Positions 1 to 12,380 of a stretch of 64,000 nt of DNA are shown piece by piece (the stretch's first letter is position 1; each line of letters opens with the position of its first letter). The position numbers were made by a program, and so were the translations under genes. Source of the stretch: Galbula dea (taxonomy: Eukaryota; Chordata; Aves; Piciformes; Galbulidae); the NCBI GenBank assembly GCA_013399015.1, contig VWZX01004666.1:5796979-5860978 (forward strand), given 5' to 3'. Under the pieces are notes generated by a model that did not search any database, was not told where the DNA came from, and saw nothing but the letters and a program-made list of their open reading frames with translations.

Positions 1-1018
1 ATGGAACTACCCCAGCCATAGGATCCAGAGTAAGCCTCTGCTTCCACACGCCCACTTTTCATCCAGCTCCCCCTCATACCTCTTACCAGCATGTCCATCA
101 ACCTACAGCTCATGTAAATTATACCAATTTGGAGACTAAATTAGTTAAGTCTATGGATACTCATAACATTACTTTACAAATGGCTAAAATGAATTTAGAA
201 TAATTGCACTACCACAACAACACATACATCACAACATTACATGTGGAGCTTCAAAACTCTCAAAAGCAGGGGAAAAAAAGAAAAATATTCGGCTTTCACA
301 AAAACATTCCTAAGCTCAAGGTACTTGGTACTTTTACAATCAGAAGTTTGTTCTCCTCTTCTAAACAATATTTATACACATACAAAAAGCTATCTCAAAC
401 ACAAGGCATGAATCCTATAACACAAATCTGCATTTTGGTCTCATGCAGGGAGTAAATCGCATTCAAACAGCTATATTAGCAATAGCAGATGAAAATGAAC
501 TACTTTCTAGGTATCTTACCTTTTGCAGTCTGAATGCTAATAAAGAATTTGGAATTGTTCAGAACCATCCAGACTGGTTGAACACAGTAAGTTTCTCTTC
601 CAAGTAAATTTGAAGTTTTTCCTTCCTGGAGAAAGCCAGAAAGCTATGGCTTCAAATCGGAAGGATTAGATAATTCTCAGTTACTTGAGGCTTAAAAAGG
701 TTTTACTTTGAGATCAGAATTAACTAGCTTAATGATCTCCTGCAATGCTCACATTTATTGCAGCAAAGTAAAAATTACCCTTCTCCACCAGCCACTGCTA
801 TCATGGCTCAACAGCCAGTCTCGAGCTGCTACTAAACTATTTGGAGAGGCTTACACTAATGGGATGAAATTTAATATTTTATTTAATATATACAAGGCCT
901 ACTTCCAAAAAAGTAAAACCACCAAGTTACGGTGCAAAGTTTCACCAGCTTAGCAAGTCCGAAGGAGCACAGCAAGACCTGTATCAACAGCTCTCTTCAC
1001 CCTTGCTCAACTCTTCAT

Positions 1019-1038
1019 ACTTCCTTACACTTCCTTAC
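1019..1038. repeat. 10-bp tandem duplication
   Basis: The unit ACTTCCTTAC occurs twice back to back. It is a local slippage-type duplication with no other visible role. Confidence 0.8.
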
Positions 1039-1411
1039 ACTGCAGCATCATGCGGTCCCAGCATCCATTGAAACAGTAGCTTAACCACAACATCACAATT
1101 CTTTAACATTTAATTTAGAATAGCCACACTGAGTTTCTTTGTACTTAAGAAGTTTTCTTCCTGCAACGCCTTGAAAAATAAGTCCTTCATCCTAAGAGGA
1201 CAATTTATTGAGATCTGGCCAGTAGGATGCCAAAAGTTTGTGGATTTAGTTATGAAATTCAGTTTCTTCAAGAAAGACCTGATAAAACACAGGCCAGGTC
1301 TGCAAGCTAGAAAACCCAAAACCTCTCTTCTTCAGCAATACTTTGCCCCAAAAAAATGGTTAAGAATAACACTACCAAAGCATAATCCTGCACCTCAGAT
1401 ATCACGTGCCA

Positions 1412-1438
1412 TGTAGGAGTTGTAGGAATTGTAGGAGT
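1412..1438. repeat. 9-bp minisatellite, three units
   Basis: Three adjacent copies of TGTAGGAGT, the middle one reading TGTAGGAAT. It lies next to a pyrimidine-rich run beginning at about 1440. Confidence 0.85.
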
Positions 1439-4400
1439 TGTCTTCCCTCTCCCCTTCCCCCTAGATTAGTAAGTCAGCAAACATTTCAGTGGAATATTAG
1501 GCAGCAAAGTGCATTGCAACAGTCTTAAATTTATCCATTTCACAGAATCAGCTGAAAACACAGGGTTAATCCACTGGCTGGGAGGCATAACTGACAGAAT
1601 AGCTCCTTCAGCGACCTCCCTGCCTCTGCTTTCCCAGGCTGCTCCAGCTCTCTGGAAATACAGGTGTAGCTCACATGACAACTGAACTAACCCAATGCAT
1701 CACTGCCACCAAAGAGCACTGTCCCATTTCTCACTTCTGATTGCACTGGCCCCTCTTTCTTTCCAGAGCTTACAACACTACTCTTTAGCTGCTGAGAAAA
1801 GCTAAAAGCTCCTCTGATTTTTGTTGCCAGCTCTAAACTGGCAGACCTGCCTAGCGGCACTGGGAGTGCCTCATCACCACCACCACACCAAGTGCACACA
1901 AGAGAAGCATGGGCTGGCAGCACAACCAAGACCTCCCTCAGCACCATCATCTGTTGCCTTTGTTGCCTTGGCTATACCACTGAAAATGAACAGATCAAAG
2001 CAAAGACACAGAAGGGCTGAATCAGAAGCACCACTGGAAGGACACAGGGCAGAGAGGGAGGAATCCTTTTATAAACTTTTCAACTTCAGGAAGTCCAAAG
2101 CATGCCATGATAAAACTGGTAACAAGAAGTTTTAAGGTGAAAAGCACTAAAACCACCACATCATTGATCTACTAAATCCCTTTAAAAAAAAGAAGAAAAA
2201 AAAGCACCAACGGCTAATTACCTCCTGTAAACATGTTTTCTATGTTCTCTCTGAACGTTGTCCTGCTTCAGCTATCAGTTCTGGCTTTTTCTATAGCTTT
2301 CTTCTTTCCTTTTTCTTTTCCAAACTGGTACCTTTCTCTTATTTACGTATTTCTAAGCAACAGCAATATCACCTTTTCACCTTCTCTTCCATAAGCAGTT
2401 TGAGCTTTAAATCACTCACTGAAGTGTCTCCCAAACTTGAATCACTCTCGAAGATTCTATCGAAAACACTCAAAATACTGCATGTTTTTAGAAATATGAA
2501 CATTAAAACAGGACACAAATACTCCCACAGCAACCACATCACTACCAAATGCCAATACCGCATCACCTTAGTATGCTCAGACAGTATTTTCCCCAACTAC
2601 AAAGCTCAAGAACTTTTTAGGCCTTTTAACCACAGAATCTGTGACAAATGCCTTAAAAATCAGATAAAGTAGATTGTATCCTCATAGACTAACACTAGCT
2701 ACAACTGAAAAGTGGGGTAGAAGTGGCAGACAAAATACAGTGACACCTAAAACAACATGGAAAAATTTTGAATTCATTGTGCCTGAGGGAACACAAAGTC
2801 CCAATTAAACAAAGATCTTCAAGAAAAATTTCCAGCTCTCCACTTTTGCTTTTATCACCTTAGCGCACTCTAATCAGCCTTTTTGCTCCTCCTTATACCC
2901 AAAATAAACCAAAAGTCAAAATAATAACATCAAATAAAAAGTATGTATGGTTTTTTTGCTGCCTCCACTACAAGTAAACACCAGAGATGTCATTTATGAA
3001 AGTATAAAGCAATCCAAGGATGGCAAAGGAAAAGTATAAAATATGCATTTACGCATAAATATTTTACATGGGTGAGATAAGGCCTTTATAGTCAAACTGA
3101 GGGCGTTTTCAGGCACAATTTATTACATTTCATACAATTTGCACAAGGTTTTCTATTTCATATAAATCCCTGAAGTACCATCTTTATGAATGCAAGCAAA
3201 ACATGTCCCTTCATGCCCATTTTATTTGCCTTGAATTCTGAGTTTGGACACTTTCAAGTCAAAATCAATGTTACACTTAATATGCTCTACAAAAACAAAC
3301 AGATCTTTCTTCATGACTGCTTATAGTACCTTTTATAAACTTTAAAATACAGTGTTTGGTTTAATGAAGTCCTGGTGATTGATTTTCATAATTGAAGCTG
3401 ACACGGCTCGAAGATGACTCCGACTCCACCAATGGAGTTTCAGCAGAGATCCTCGTCCCTCTGCTGAGCAGCATCAGGGCAGTACAAACCTTTCTCTAAG
3501 TTACACAACATGGGAATATTTGTTTTTCCTAAAAGCTCTTCCTCCAAGAGGACTGCCACTGCAGCACCAGCCATTATTTTCCCCAATGCCATTCTGGAAG
3601 ATTTGTACAAAGCTCCTCGTTAGGACCTTGGGTGTACAGTGAACCAGGGACTAAGTGGAATTAAGCCAGGAACCAGGCTCTTCCACCACTGTAAGACCAC
3701 ATGTTTTCCTCTCCTTGTCTCAGCTTCCTTGATGGAAGCTGGGCAGTTCAGCCTCCTGCCACCGGGCACTCAGCACACTGCCTGTCGGTAACAAAGCCAC
3801 ATGGGTTGACAGGCATCTGTCCTGTTCTGGTGGCAGCAAACTTCCTTCCAGCAGCAAAGAAGAGTGTGCCCTGCATTGCAAATTTGTGCTATGAGTATTT
3901 ACAAATCTGCCAGAGGAATGGCATGCTGGGTCACAAAGCAGGTCACCTGAAAACTCAGCATTATGCAAAACAGGAGCTACATGCCTTCAAAAACCATCCA
4001 CATTACTTTTACACAGGAACAACTCTCCTAGGGATTTGCAAAAATCACCTTGTTAAAATAATACAGGCTACTTTAAAACAGTTTAACCTGTTTTAGGTCC
4101 ACGAAAAGTCATCTACGGTCTTCCTCTTAATATGACTTATTGGTAGGCCACAAGCACCACAGAAGAGGAAAATCTCTGCTTTATTCACAGCAACCAAAGT
4201 ACAAATATCCAACTACAACATACTGGGCATCCCATCTGGAAATTTCAGGTGTCTCTGAAACCTACACATTTTAGTACCTTTGCTTCACAGCAGGGGCTGA
4301 GCTGAGAAGGGATCACCAAGCTGGCATGCATGTACTTTCTGGCTGGCTGAAGACAGAGTATCTGCAGTTACTGGCCATGTAGGCAATGCTCAGATATTTA

Positions 4401-6066
4401 AACAGCTGCATCACAAAAAAGTTTGAGCTGAGACAGGAAACATGAAGAGGAGAACACTCAACTTGTGTCGACACATCCATTCACACCATGGCAAACACCA
4501 TGCTCAGTCCTGCACTGCTGCAAAGTGAAGACAGCTGCTCCTGCAAGGTGCCCAAAAGCATAGCCAGCAGCAGCCATGTGCTGCCATCCTCCCCCACAGT
4601 GGCTCCAGAACACACCTCAGAACTGGGGCTGGCAACACCTGATGGGATGGTGTGGGGTTGGTTTGTTTGTTCAACAGAAGAGAGGTTATTGGTTGGGGTT
4701 TTTTGCTAAAGCCTCTACATCATCCAGCTCCTTGCAGAGCAATGTTAATGATGATGAATGAAATCCTTTCCAAGATGTTTGTGCCAGGCAGAAAGAAAAA
4801 ACATCATCACACTAGGAAAACATAACTTAACTACATCAGTGGTGGGATCTTACCAAAAACTCCTCAGATGCCCAAATCTACATCTGTGGGAGGGTTTTGG
4901 TAAAACACCACTGCCTTCTTCTGACTGCAGGGAGCACTGAGGCACTCGGGACCTGCTTTACCTCTCCCTACCCCACTGTACAGCCCAGGATAGACCTAAA
5001 ACAGGTAAGTTCCTTCAGCTAGCCACTGAGTTCAACAGCAACAATGCAGAGTCCTCTGGAAGTCAGATGGGAAAGTCACTTTGTAATGAAGCATGTTAGT
5101 ATTGTCAGAAGTCATTCACACTTTAAAACACCTAAAGCATAAACAAACCCCTTCATCCTTAATTTAAACATTCTTTAGTAGTGCTGTTCCACATCGACTG
5201 AGAAATCCTCTTGCACTTCACATACCATAGGCATGTTATATCTCCTATTTGCATCACCTAAGGTCTATACAGTGTTTTTCGATTGCAATTCATTATATAA
5301 AGATAACTACTAATTTGCCAGCAGCGCAGATATTTTAAGATACTGACAAGAAAGGCTTCATTTGCGATCAAGGAAGTTCTACTTTAGTGCAAGAATCAAT
5401 ACTGTTTCAAGCTCTTCTGTGATACTCAAAACTGACCCCAAAAAAGCACATCCTAACCCCGCTTGCTAAACCCCGTGGAAGATGCTAAAATCCACAGCTG
5501 TTTATAGCTGCAACATTATGCATCTGACAGTTTTATTTGTGTAACAGTTTATGCTTTCATTATGTTCTGTCACTTGCTACATGGAATTTGTGTTTAAGAG
5601 GATTCCACTGTATCATATCTAAGAGGTTTACAACAAAATCCAAATAGCTGAACTCACAGATACGCTGCGTCTCTAGATTTAAGGGTTCGCAGTAACTTCT
5701 TGTAGCCATCTTTCTGTGAGATACATCCAAAACCAGAACACAATGCTATAGAAAAATTCAGGGCTGATTAAATAAAAAATCAATACACAGTATTACTACG
5801 CCTGCCTTCCCATTATTCCATCACATACAAAAAACTATAAGAAACAACCAGTTTTCACAAGTTTATTCTCAACTCTTGAAAAGAGCACAGAAGCACGTTT
5901 TGTTTCAAGCCTACCAACTAATTAACTGTGCCAGAAGCTGAACAAGTGGCAGAACTACAGCTCCCAGTAAAAGCATGTAAACTACTAGTGACTGAGATGC
6001 CAAGAAGAAACTGCAATAAACAAAACCACAATACAGTCAGGATCTCCTGCACCCATCATCCTGAGG

Positions 6067-6110
6067 GTGTGTGTGTATGTATATATACATACACACACAC
6101 ACACATATAT
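6067..6110. repeat. Palindromic (GT)n/(AC)n microsatellite
   Basis: A GT run passes through an ATGTATATATACAT centre into an AC run and then ATATAT. Bases 6067-6100 form a perfect 34-bp inverted repeat. The open frames on both strands across this stretch simply translate the dinucleotide repeat and are not genes. Confidence 0.9.
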
Positions 6111-6302
6111 AAGGAGTGTGAGGTAGGGTGGAAAATGTAGGCTACACTTGGAACATGCCAAATGCAGTAAGGCTAACACGATACAGCAAATCTCCTCTAC
6201 ATTTGGTGAACCTACATTTTCTCTCTATGGCCAGGGAATCCTTTTCATGACTCTGCATGGATCTTCCTCATGAGGCTTCTACCTCTGAGCCAGTAACTGG
6301 AA

Positions 6303-6725
6303 CATAGAAACATCTCACGGTTGGAAAAGACCTTCAAGAGCACCAAGTTCAACCAACAGCCCTACAGTACTGTTACCCCTAAACCATCCCCCTAAGTGCC
6401 ACTTCTACTTGTTTTTTTAAAACCTCCAGGGATGGTGACTCCACCACTTCCCTGGGCAGCCTATTCCAATACTTCACCACTCTTTCAGTGAAGAAATTTT
6501 TCCTAATATCCAATCTAAACCTTCCCTGGCACAACGGGAACCCATTCCCTCTAGTCCTATTGCTAGTCACAAGGGAGAAGAGGCCAACACTAGCCTCTCT
6601 ACAATCTCCTTTAAGGTAACCGAAGAGAGTGATAGGGTCTCCCCTCAGCCTCCTCTTCTCCAAGCTAAACAGTCCCAGCTCTCCTCATAAGGCCTGTTGT
6701 CCAGACCCCTGAACAAGCCACCATC
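6303..6725 (-). mobile_element. CR1 LINE, 3' end, 5'-truncated
   Basis: Read on the minus strand this is a typical CR1 3' end: the last part of the ORF2 reading frame, a stop, then a short tail resembling GGTCTTTTCCAACCGTGAGA followed by TTTCTATG at the left edge. It is heavily 5'-truncated, as is usual for CR1. Relative to the plus-strand copy at 14.8 kb it lacks about 10 bases in the segment equivalent to YEERLRELG, which breaks the frame at its upstream side. It is dead but fairly well preserved, so probably younger than the remnants at 12, 28, 32.1 and 37 kb. Confidence 0.93.
6379..6663 (-). pseudogene. CR1 ORF2 C-terminal fragment
   Basis: About 94 codons open on the minus strand, matching the extreme C-terminus of the CR1 ORF2 (endonuclease/reverse transcriptase) polyprotein. 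Recognisable words are LEKRRLRGD, TRGNGF, FRLDIRKNFF, YWNRLPREVVESPSLEV, and a stop shortly after. The first codon shown is TTG (Leu), not a real start. The catalytic domains are absent because the element is 5'-truncated. Upstream the frame is broken by a small deletion compared with the 14.8 kb copy. This is LINE debris and not a host gene. Confidence 0.9.
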
Positions 6726-9700
6726 TTCAGTGGTACACAGACAAAATGGTTATATGCAATGACCTTTGCTCAGTCATCCTGACTGCAAATAACCCTTCCC
6801 TGGAAAAGGGCATTTATGGCCCCCCACTTAGTTTTGTTTTCTTTCTCCTCCAACCAACCTTATCATTCATTCTGCTGCTAAATTAAATAGCTCTCCACTA
6901 GAAATTCCCTGATCATGCAAGCACTTGCGTACTGGTGGTAATTAAGTCATCTCTGAACCTTCTTGGAAATAAGCCACCAACAGTAAGTATAGAAACTCAG
7001 GCAAGGCAGGCTCTACAGGCCTCATATGATAGTATACCTTTTTTAAACCCTTTCAGATTTTTAACACATTTTCTAGGAGTAAGTATCAGAAATGCACAGC
7101 ATTAGAAGAACACACTCTTTCACCAGCTCCTCTCCAGGTAACACTGTCACCTCTTTTTGCCTGCAGCACTCTTATCTTACAGCACACACTGGAGATAGGC
7201 AATCACAGCCACCAAGTTGGAGATGCAGGCTCACCATACGTCCTGCTCCAGTGGAGTAACTGCTCAGTGCTACACCGCTCCCCAGGCTGTAATCATGCTC
7301 CTCTCTCTGCAAATCCACTTGACAGAAAGCTTCTCTTAACTAGATTGTTTCAGTAATGAGTTATTTCAGCTCATGTAACTGTGGTCTGTGGTGGAAAAGT
7401 CAAGCCAAGCTACATCACAGCTTGTGTTAATTTCCACTAATGAGAATCCCAACAGTGTCAGTAAGTGGATCCATCCACAAACTGAAAAACCAAATATTTG
7501 GAATTACCTCTGTGGAAACAACCTTCAAATCATCAAGGAAATAAAGTCTACAACCCACAAAGTAAAGACTATCCTCCAGCAGAGACACGTTTCACACAAC
7601 ATGAAGAGAGAAACACACCAGCAACACAACTGGCTGTATGTTCTGGGTTTAACAAGAGTCAACTCTCCAGGGATCCACCTAAAGAGATGTACAGCTAGCA
7701 ACTCATGCCTCCATTCACTAAGGTTTTTATTTTACCTTCACCTTTGCAGCTCCTCACTGGCTTCTGCCAGGACACTTCCCAGCTGCTTGACAGCATGGCT
7801 GCCAGGGAATGAAAGTCAAGAGTCCTGGATCACAGCAAGCTGCATGAATGCCACCCCCACAGAAGTACCCATCTATTTTACTACTTTGCCTTCTCCCCTT
7901 CCTCATCCACCGTTTCACCATATGGGAGGACTAGGTGAACTGAGAGTCTATACCTAGAAGCAAGAGAAGATCATGAAACACGACAGCGCTCTCCGCTCCA
8001 GCTGTGAGGTGCAACACTGCTAGGACTGAGGACGGTAATGAGAACCTGGAGGAACCAAAGTTCACCCATGATTTGTTGCCTGCACAAGCGTGACCATAAA
8101 ATGAAACCCCTCACACATCAGAAGGCTGACCTCATTGTGCATTGTGCTGTATTAAATGGGTATGAGATTCAAGGTAACATAAGTAAAGCCCATTCCACAG
8201 AGGCAGAAGATGTAGGCTAAATATGGATTACAGAGAAAGTGCTGAGTTTTTTATTGCATCTCTGTCCAAGAAGTAGTTTCAGTATGCTCACTACCACTCG
8301 TGATCTTCACTAGTGAACTTTTACCCACTTTAACTGACAGAAGTTGGATTACAAAACAAAATACTCCTAGAAAAGGTATGGATCTGTAAAGATCAGCCAC
8401 TTAAATGTTATTAAGTATTCATAAGACAAGATGCAATGGATGAGACCTTTCACGTACTCCAAATGTGCAATGTGTATGGTAATTGGGATCTGGCATGCTA
8501 AAAATAAGGTTCTGAGCAAGTTTTTGCATTTTTTGAGAATTTCTTCCTCTCTACTTTCACAAAAACTGTGCATATTAAACTTTAAGTCTTAAGATGCAGA
8601 AAGAGCAATAAAGCCTTTCACATCCAGCTACTGAATTTGCAGAGCATTATATCTGACCTAACCCTGATGTCAAAGGCTCAAGCTTTCCAAAGGACATTCT
8701 ATTCAGACTGAAGCTTTCCAGTATTACTTTTATTTCTTTAATTTACTCTATTTCATTAAACTTAAGCAAAGTTAGATCTGAAGATTTAGGGAAAAAAGCT
8801 CAGGGTGAAGACTGAAAAAAATCTTTAAAAATTTTGTCCGGGTTCTTTCCTCACATGTGGGTAGGAATCTTGATGACAACCTTATCTGCATTACCAGTGC
8901 TTGATTTAGCTGTCAGAAGCCTGATATTTCTTCCTCCTGCATACTTTTTGTAGCATAATTATCTGAAGAGCCTCTTAAATATTCACCTATTGATCTGTTC
9001 CACTTATTTACTTCATTAATGACATACTATCACTTTTTCACTTTTACAAGTAAATAGGCATCTGGCATTTTAAAACACCAGCCCCACATTTCATGGAGAA
9101 CACAGCTGAATTCAGGAGTTTTGCTGAGCCTTTTTAGAGTGTTTCTTTTGCATTCAACAACTACAGGTTCTTTAGATCAATCCCAAAACTGGGTCACCTA
9201 AAAGCACTTATGAAGCATTTAGCAAGCACTAGCAAACAAATTACATCCAGCACATGCTGTTTCATGAGTAATTGAAACAGCCAGGTAGCTTAAACATATA
9301 ACATTTCATCAGACCGTTGTTAAAAAGACGTTAATATTCATTTTTCCCTCAGTAGCCATGTAATTTCTTCCTCTTTATTTCATCTTCATAAATCCACTAG
9401 AGTCACAGAAAAGTGGATTTAATCAGATAGCCAGTGATGAACAATTAACTTACTTTTCCCTGTCAGTTCATGATTTAGTGACATGACTTAGTGGCAGAAG
9501 TAGAAAAGAGAAAGGAGACAGAAGTGGAGGGGAGCAAGAGAGCTGTTTTAAGTAAAGCATTCATGGTACTTCCAAAGGCTGATACAAACTACCCCAAGAA
9601 ATGTATTCAATAACCCCTCCTATCATGGTGATGATGCAGAACTCTTCATGCTCCTCACCGAAACATTCGCTGTCACGACACATCAGCCCAAGCTGTGCAT

Positions 9701-12059
9701 CTCCTCCAGCTTATCTACCTCTTCCAAAGACGACTTCTTGGTTTCAACAAAGAATTCAGTTCAAATTTTAGATCTGGATTTATAGAGCCTCAATTAAAAA
9801 GGCACAAAACATACACTTGAAAGATTTAGGAATGGTGACATTTGCCTCTCGCAAAATTCTGCTTAATACAACATGATGGCAGTTAATACCATCAACAAAA
9901 ATCTGGGAGTTATCATGCACCTTTTCTTGACATTTGAGAGTCACCTGGTGGCTAACAATAAAATACTGATTTATGATCTACAGACTCTTATTTATTGGAG
10001 GGCACAGCTCCCCTTAGGCATTGAACCAGTCTAGCATACTTGTAATTTTCTGTAGTCTCTTGAGAAAGCATATTCTAGAAGTTGCAAAGGCAGATCTGCA
10101 TAAGCTTGGCACTCTCATATGCAATTTTCATTTAAACTAGGATTAAAAAAGAGAATAAAATGCCATTTTAAAAGCCTGCCATTTTCTCTAACAAAATGGA
10201 TGCCGCTTTAATTACAGAAACAACACTTTCTCTGTGGTTTGAAGATGACAACTAAGGACAAATGCATGTTGATTCTCCATCACTTCTAGTGCCCTACTGA
10301 GAAAGCCGAGTTATTGATAAAACAGGAGTTAAAGCAAGATTTACACCACTGGAAAATTTTACTATGCTTCTGTACAAATACTTGTCTTGTCATTGTAGTA
10401 AAAAGCTTTCATGTGCTAATTTTTTTTAAGGATGCTGTGAAACAAGTTGTATAATTGTTAAGTATTTCAGGAGGGGGAGGGGTGGGAAGGTGTGGAACAC
10501 ACCCCAAAATATTAAATCCTCTCTTTGGAAACTGAACATACAATCTCAGTGAAATTCTCTATTGTAATGATTTTGCAATTTGGTAATAAGGACCATCTAA
10601 ATCTATAGAGATACCCTTTTCTTCAGGAAGAAAAACAAGTCTACTACTTGTAAAAACCACTGATTACAGCTTGCCTAAACTAAACAATTAAAGTAAAATT
10701 ATCCTTAAACAGAGAATGCAAGTGGCTTTTGCCAACTTTAAGCAAACTCCTTCTGCATTACCAGTTCTTATGTGCTGTGACCAGGCTGAGCTCCACTTTT
10801 CATTCCATGTCATAATAAGTGCATCAAAAAGTCAGCAAAGGTGACTCAGCTATAATATCTAAGCAGAAAGAGGTACAAGCAGATCATAGAAAGGAGAAAA
10901 CTTGAAGCAGAAACCACAACTGGATGCTGAAGCTAGTCCAGCTGAAAATGAAAAAAAAAAAAAACAAAAAAAACAAGATTTGCCTTTCTAATGCCCTCAG
11001 TGGTAGATTAAGTAATAGAGCAGGAATATCCTCCTCTCTACACCTTGCGCTATGTGTCTTATAGGAAATTGTGTATTAACAAAATTGGAGTTAATGCCTT
11101 GGACTAGATGAAAGATACCGGTTTGCAATATGCAGAAAAATCAGAAAAGGCATCCAACACCACCATCCCACCTTAAAGTACATGGACAAAGGATAGGAAT
11201 CTGCTACTGCTATTAATTACTCTTTGGTCACCATGAACTGCTGTGATTCAACCCTGATGATAATCTGCACAGGATTCAGTATAAATACTTGTAGTGGAAC
11301 CATTACTTTTTCTCCAAGCTTACTTTCTCTGTAAATCAAGAGCTACATAGCATTACTCCTTAAACTACATCCACAAAAGTTATTCAAAACAGAAGAAAAA
11401 TTATCAAACATTAAAAAAGAGTACATTCCAAAATCAGAATCATCCAGCTTCCTCTGGATACGTTTCCTGACCTAGATGCTCTTCTAGGTACCATTTCTTT
11501 CACAAACTCATGCCACAGTCAGTGAGTAAGACAGATGATACTCATACTTAAATTCTCAGTGCTTGAATCGAATGCTTGAATTTTCAACTCTGATGTTCTT
11601 TTAACATAGCTAGTTTAAGAAATTTGCAGCATGGCACTATATCCTCTGGGGAAGAAGAAAGGCAAAGCAAATTAAGACACAATTCTCTAAGCTAACTGGA
11701 ATCCTGAAACCAGTAATAAATCTGTTACGTGACAAAGATTAAATGGTGCTCTGCAAGTTACCGGTAGCGTTCTTCTTCCAAATCCAATGTGGCGATAGCG
11801 GCATGATATGACAACTGATGGATGTCAAATGCTCTACATTATAAACACACTGATAGTCACATTGTTGCCTTCAAGTCTTGTTAAGATAGTTCACTTTTTA
11901 ACTGATAGTAAAAGAAGCATATTTCTGTTGGTTTCCCCTCATACCAGGCTTTTTTGAAGGAGAGTAAGACAAGGATATTTTTACTATAAAATTAAGCAGC
12001 TGATAGGCCCATATTAAATCCCAGTCAGAACTTTTCTGTGTGGCTGCAAGATTTTTTTT
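6726..12059. other. Non-coding stretch, nothing recognised
   Basis: AT-rich sequence without recognisable repeat families or genes. It includes the longest gap-free open frame of the window (189 codons, 7388-7957 plus). That frame has no domain, signal peptide or homology I recognise, and its composition shifts abruptly from Asn/Lys/Thr-rich to Leu/Ser/Pro-rich, so I treat it as chance. A G-rich run lies at 10470-10490 and an A-rich run near 10950-10976. Confidence 0.55.
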
Positions 12060-12380
12060 CCTCTTAAACCTGTCCAGTCACATTTTTAACTTCCCTAGGC
12101 TTTGGGCACCAACTACATCCTGCAGTAATGCATTTCACAGCTTAAACCATGCATAGGATGAAGTATTTCATCTTAAACCTGATGGTGACCTGCAGTCCTC
12201 ACATGAGGACAAGAAGACAAGTGTCCCCACTCTTTCATCCTTCTCCTCTGTTAGGACTTTGTCAAGTTTCACACAGATCTCCCTTGCCCTCACATTCTTC
12301 TCTGCTGAACATCTGGGAAGACAGCCAGTCAACCTTGCTGTATTTCTCTGAAATTTTAAGTTCTACTAAAGTTCTTTCCT
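12060..12380 (-). mobile_element. Ancient CR1 remnant (CR1-L-like)
   Basis: On the plus strand the text resembles the reverse complement of the old CR1 subfamilies abundant in turtles and present as relics in birds. Recognisable pieces include AAACCTGTCCAGTCAC, CACCAACTACATCCTGCAGT, the TTTCACAGCTTAAACCATGCA segment (family form: GTTCCACAGTTTAACTATGC), AAGTATTTCATCTTAAACCTG, and the later region that in the family encodes the conserved region upstream of the ORF2 stop. The frame is destroyed throughout. The match is from memory of the family consensus and is strong in pattern although heavily diverged. Confidence 0.75.

Larger units (their letters stand above)
1..6302. other. Non-coding AT-rich stretch, no recognised gene
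   Basis: Intronic or intergenic in character. I see no recognisable protein or known repeat family. It holds a 10-bp tandem pair at 1019-1038, a 9-bp triplicate at 1412-1438, a palindromic GT/AC microsatellite near 6067-6110, and a few candidate splice-bounded segments (520-625 minus, 2381-2477 minus, 4931-5004 plus) described as findings. The longest open frame here is 131 codons at 3701-4096, rich in His, Cys and Ser with no recognised domain, and is most likely chance. Confidence 0.6.

Noticed and set aside
2222..2270. Minus-strand segment reading LKQDNVQREHRKHVYR before a GTAATT donor
   Set aside because: The upstream side is purine-rich on that strand with stops immediately before it and no usable acceptor.
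7388..7957. Longest gap-free open frame (189 codons, plus)
   Set aside because: No recognised domain, abrupt composition change, no promoter or splice context; a frame of roughly this size is plausible by chance in 64 kb.
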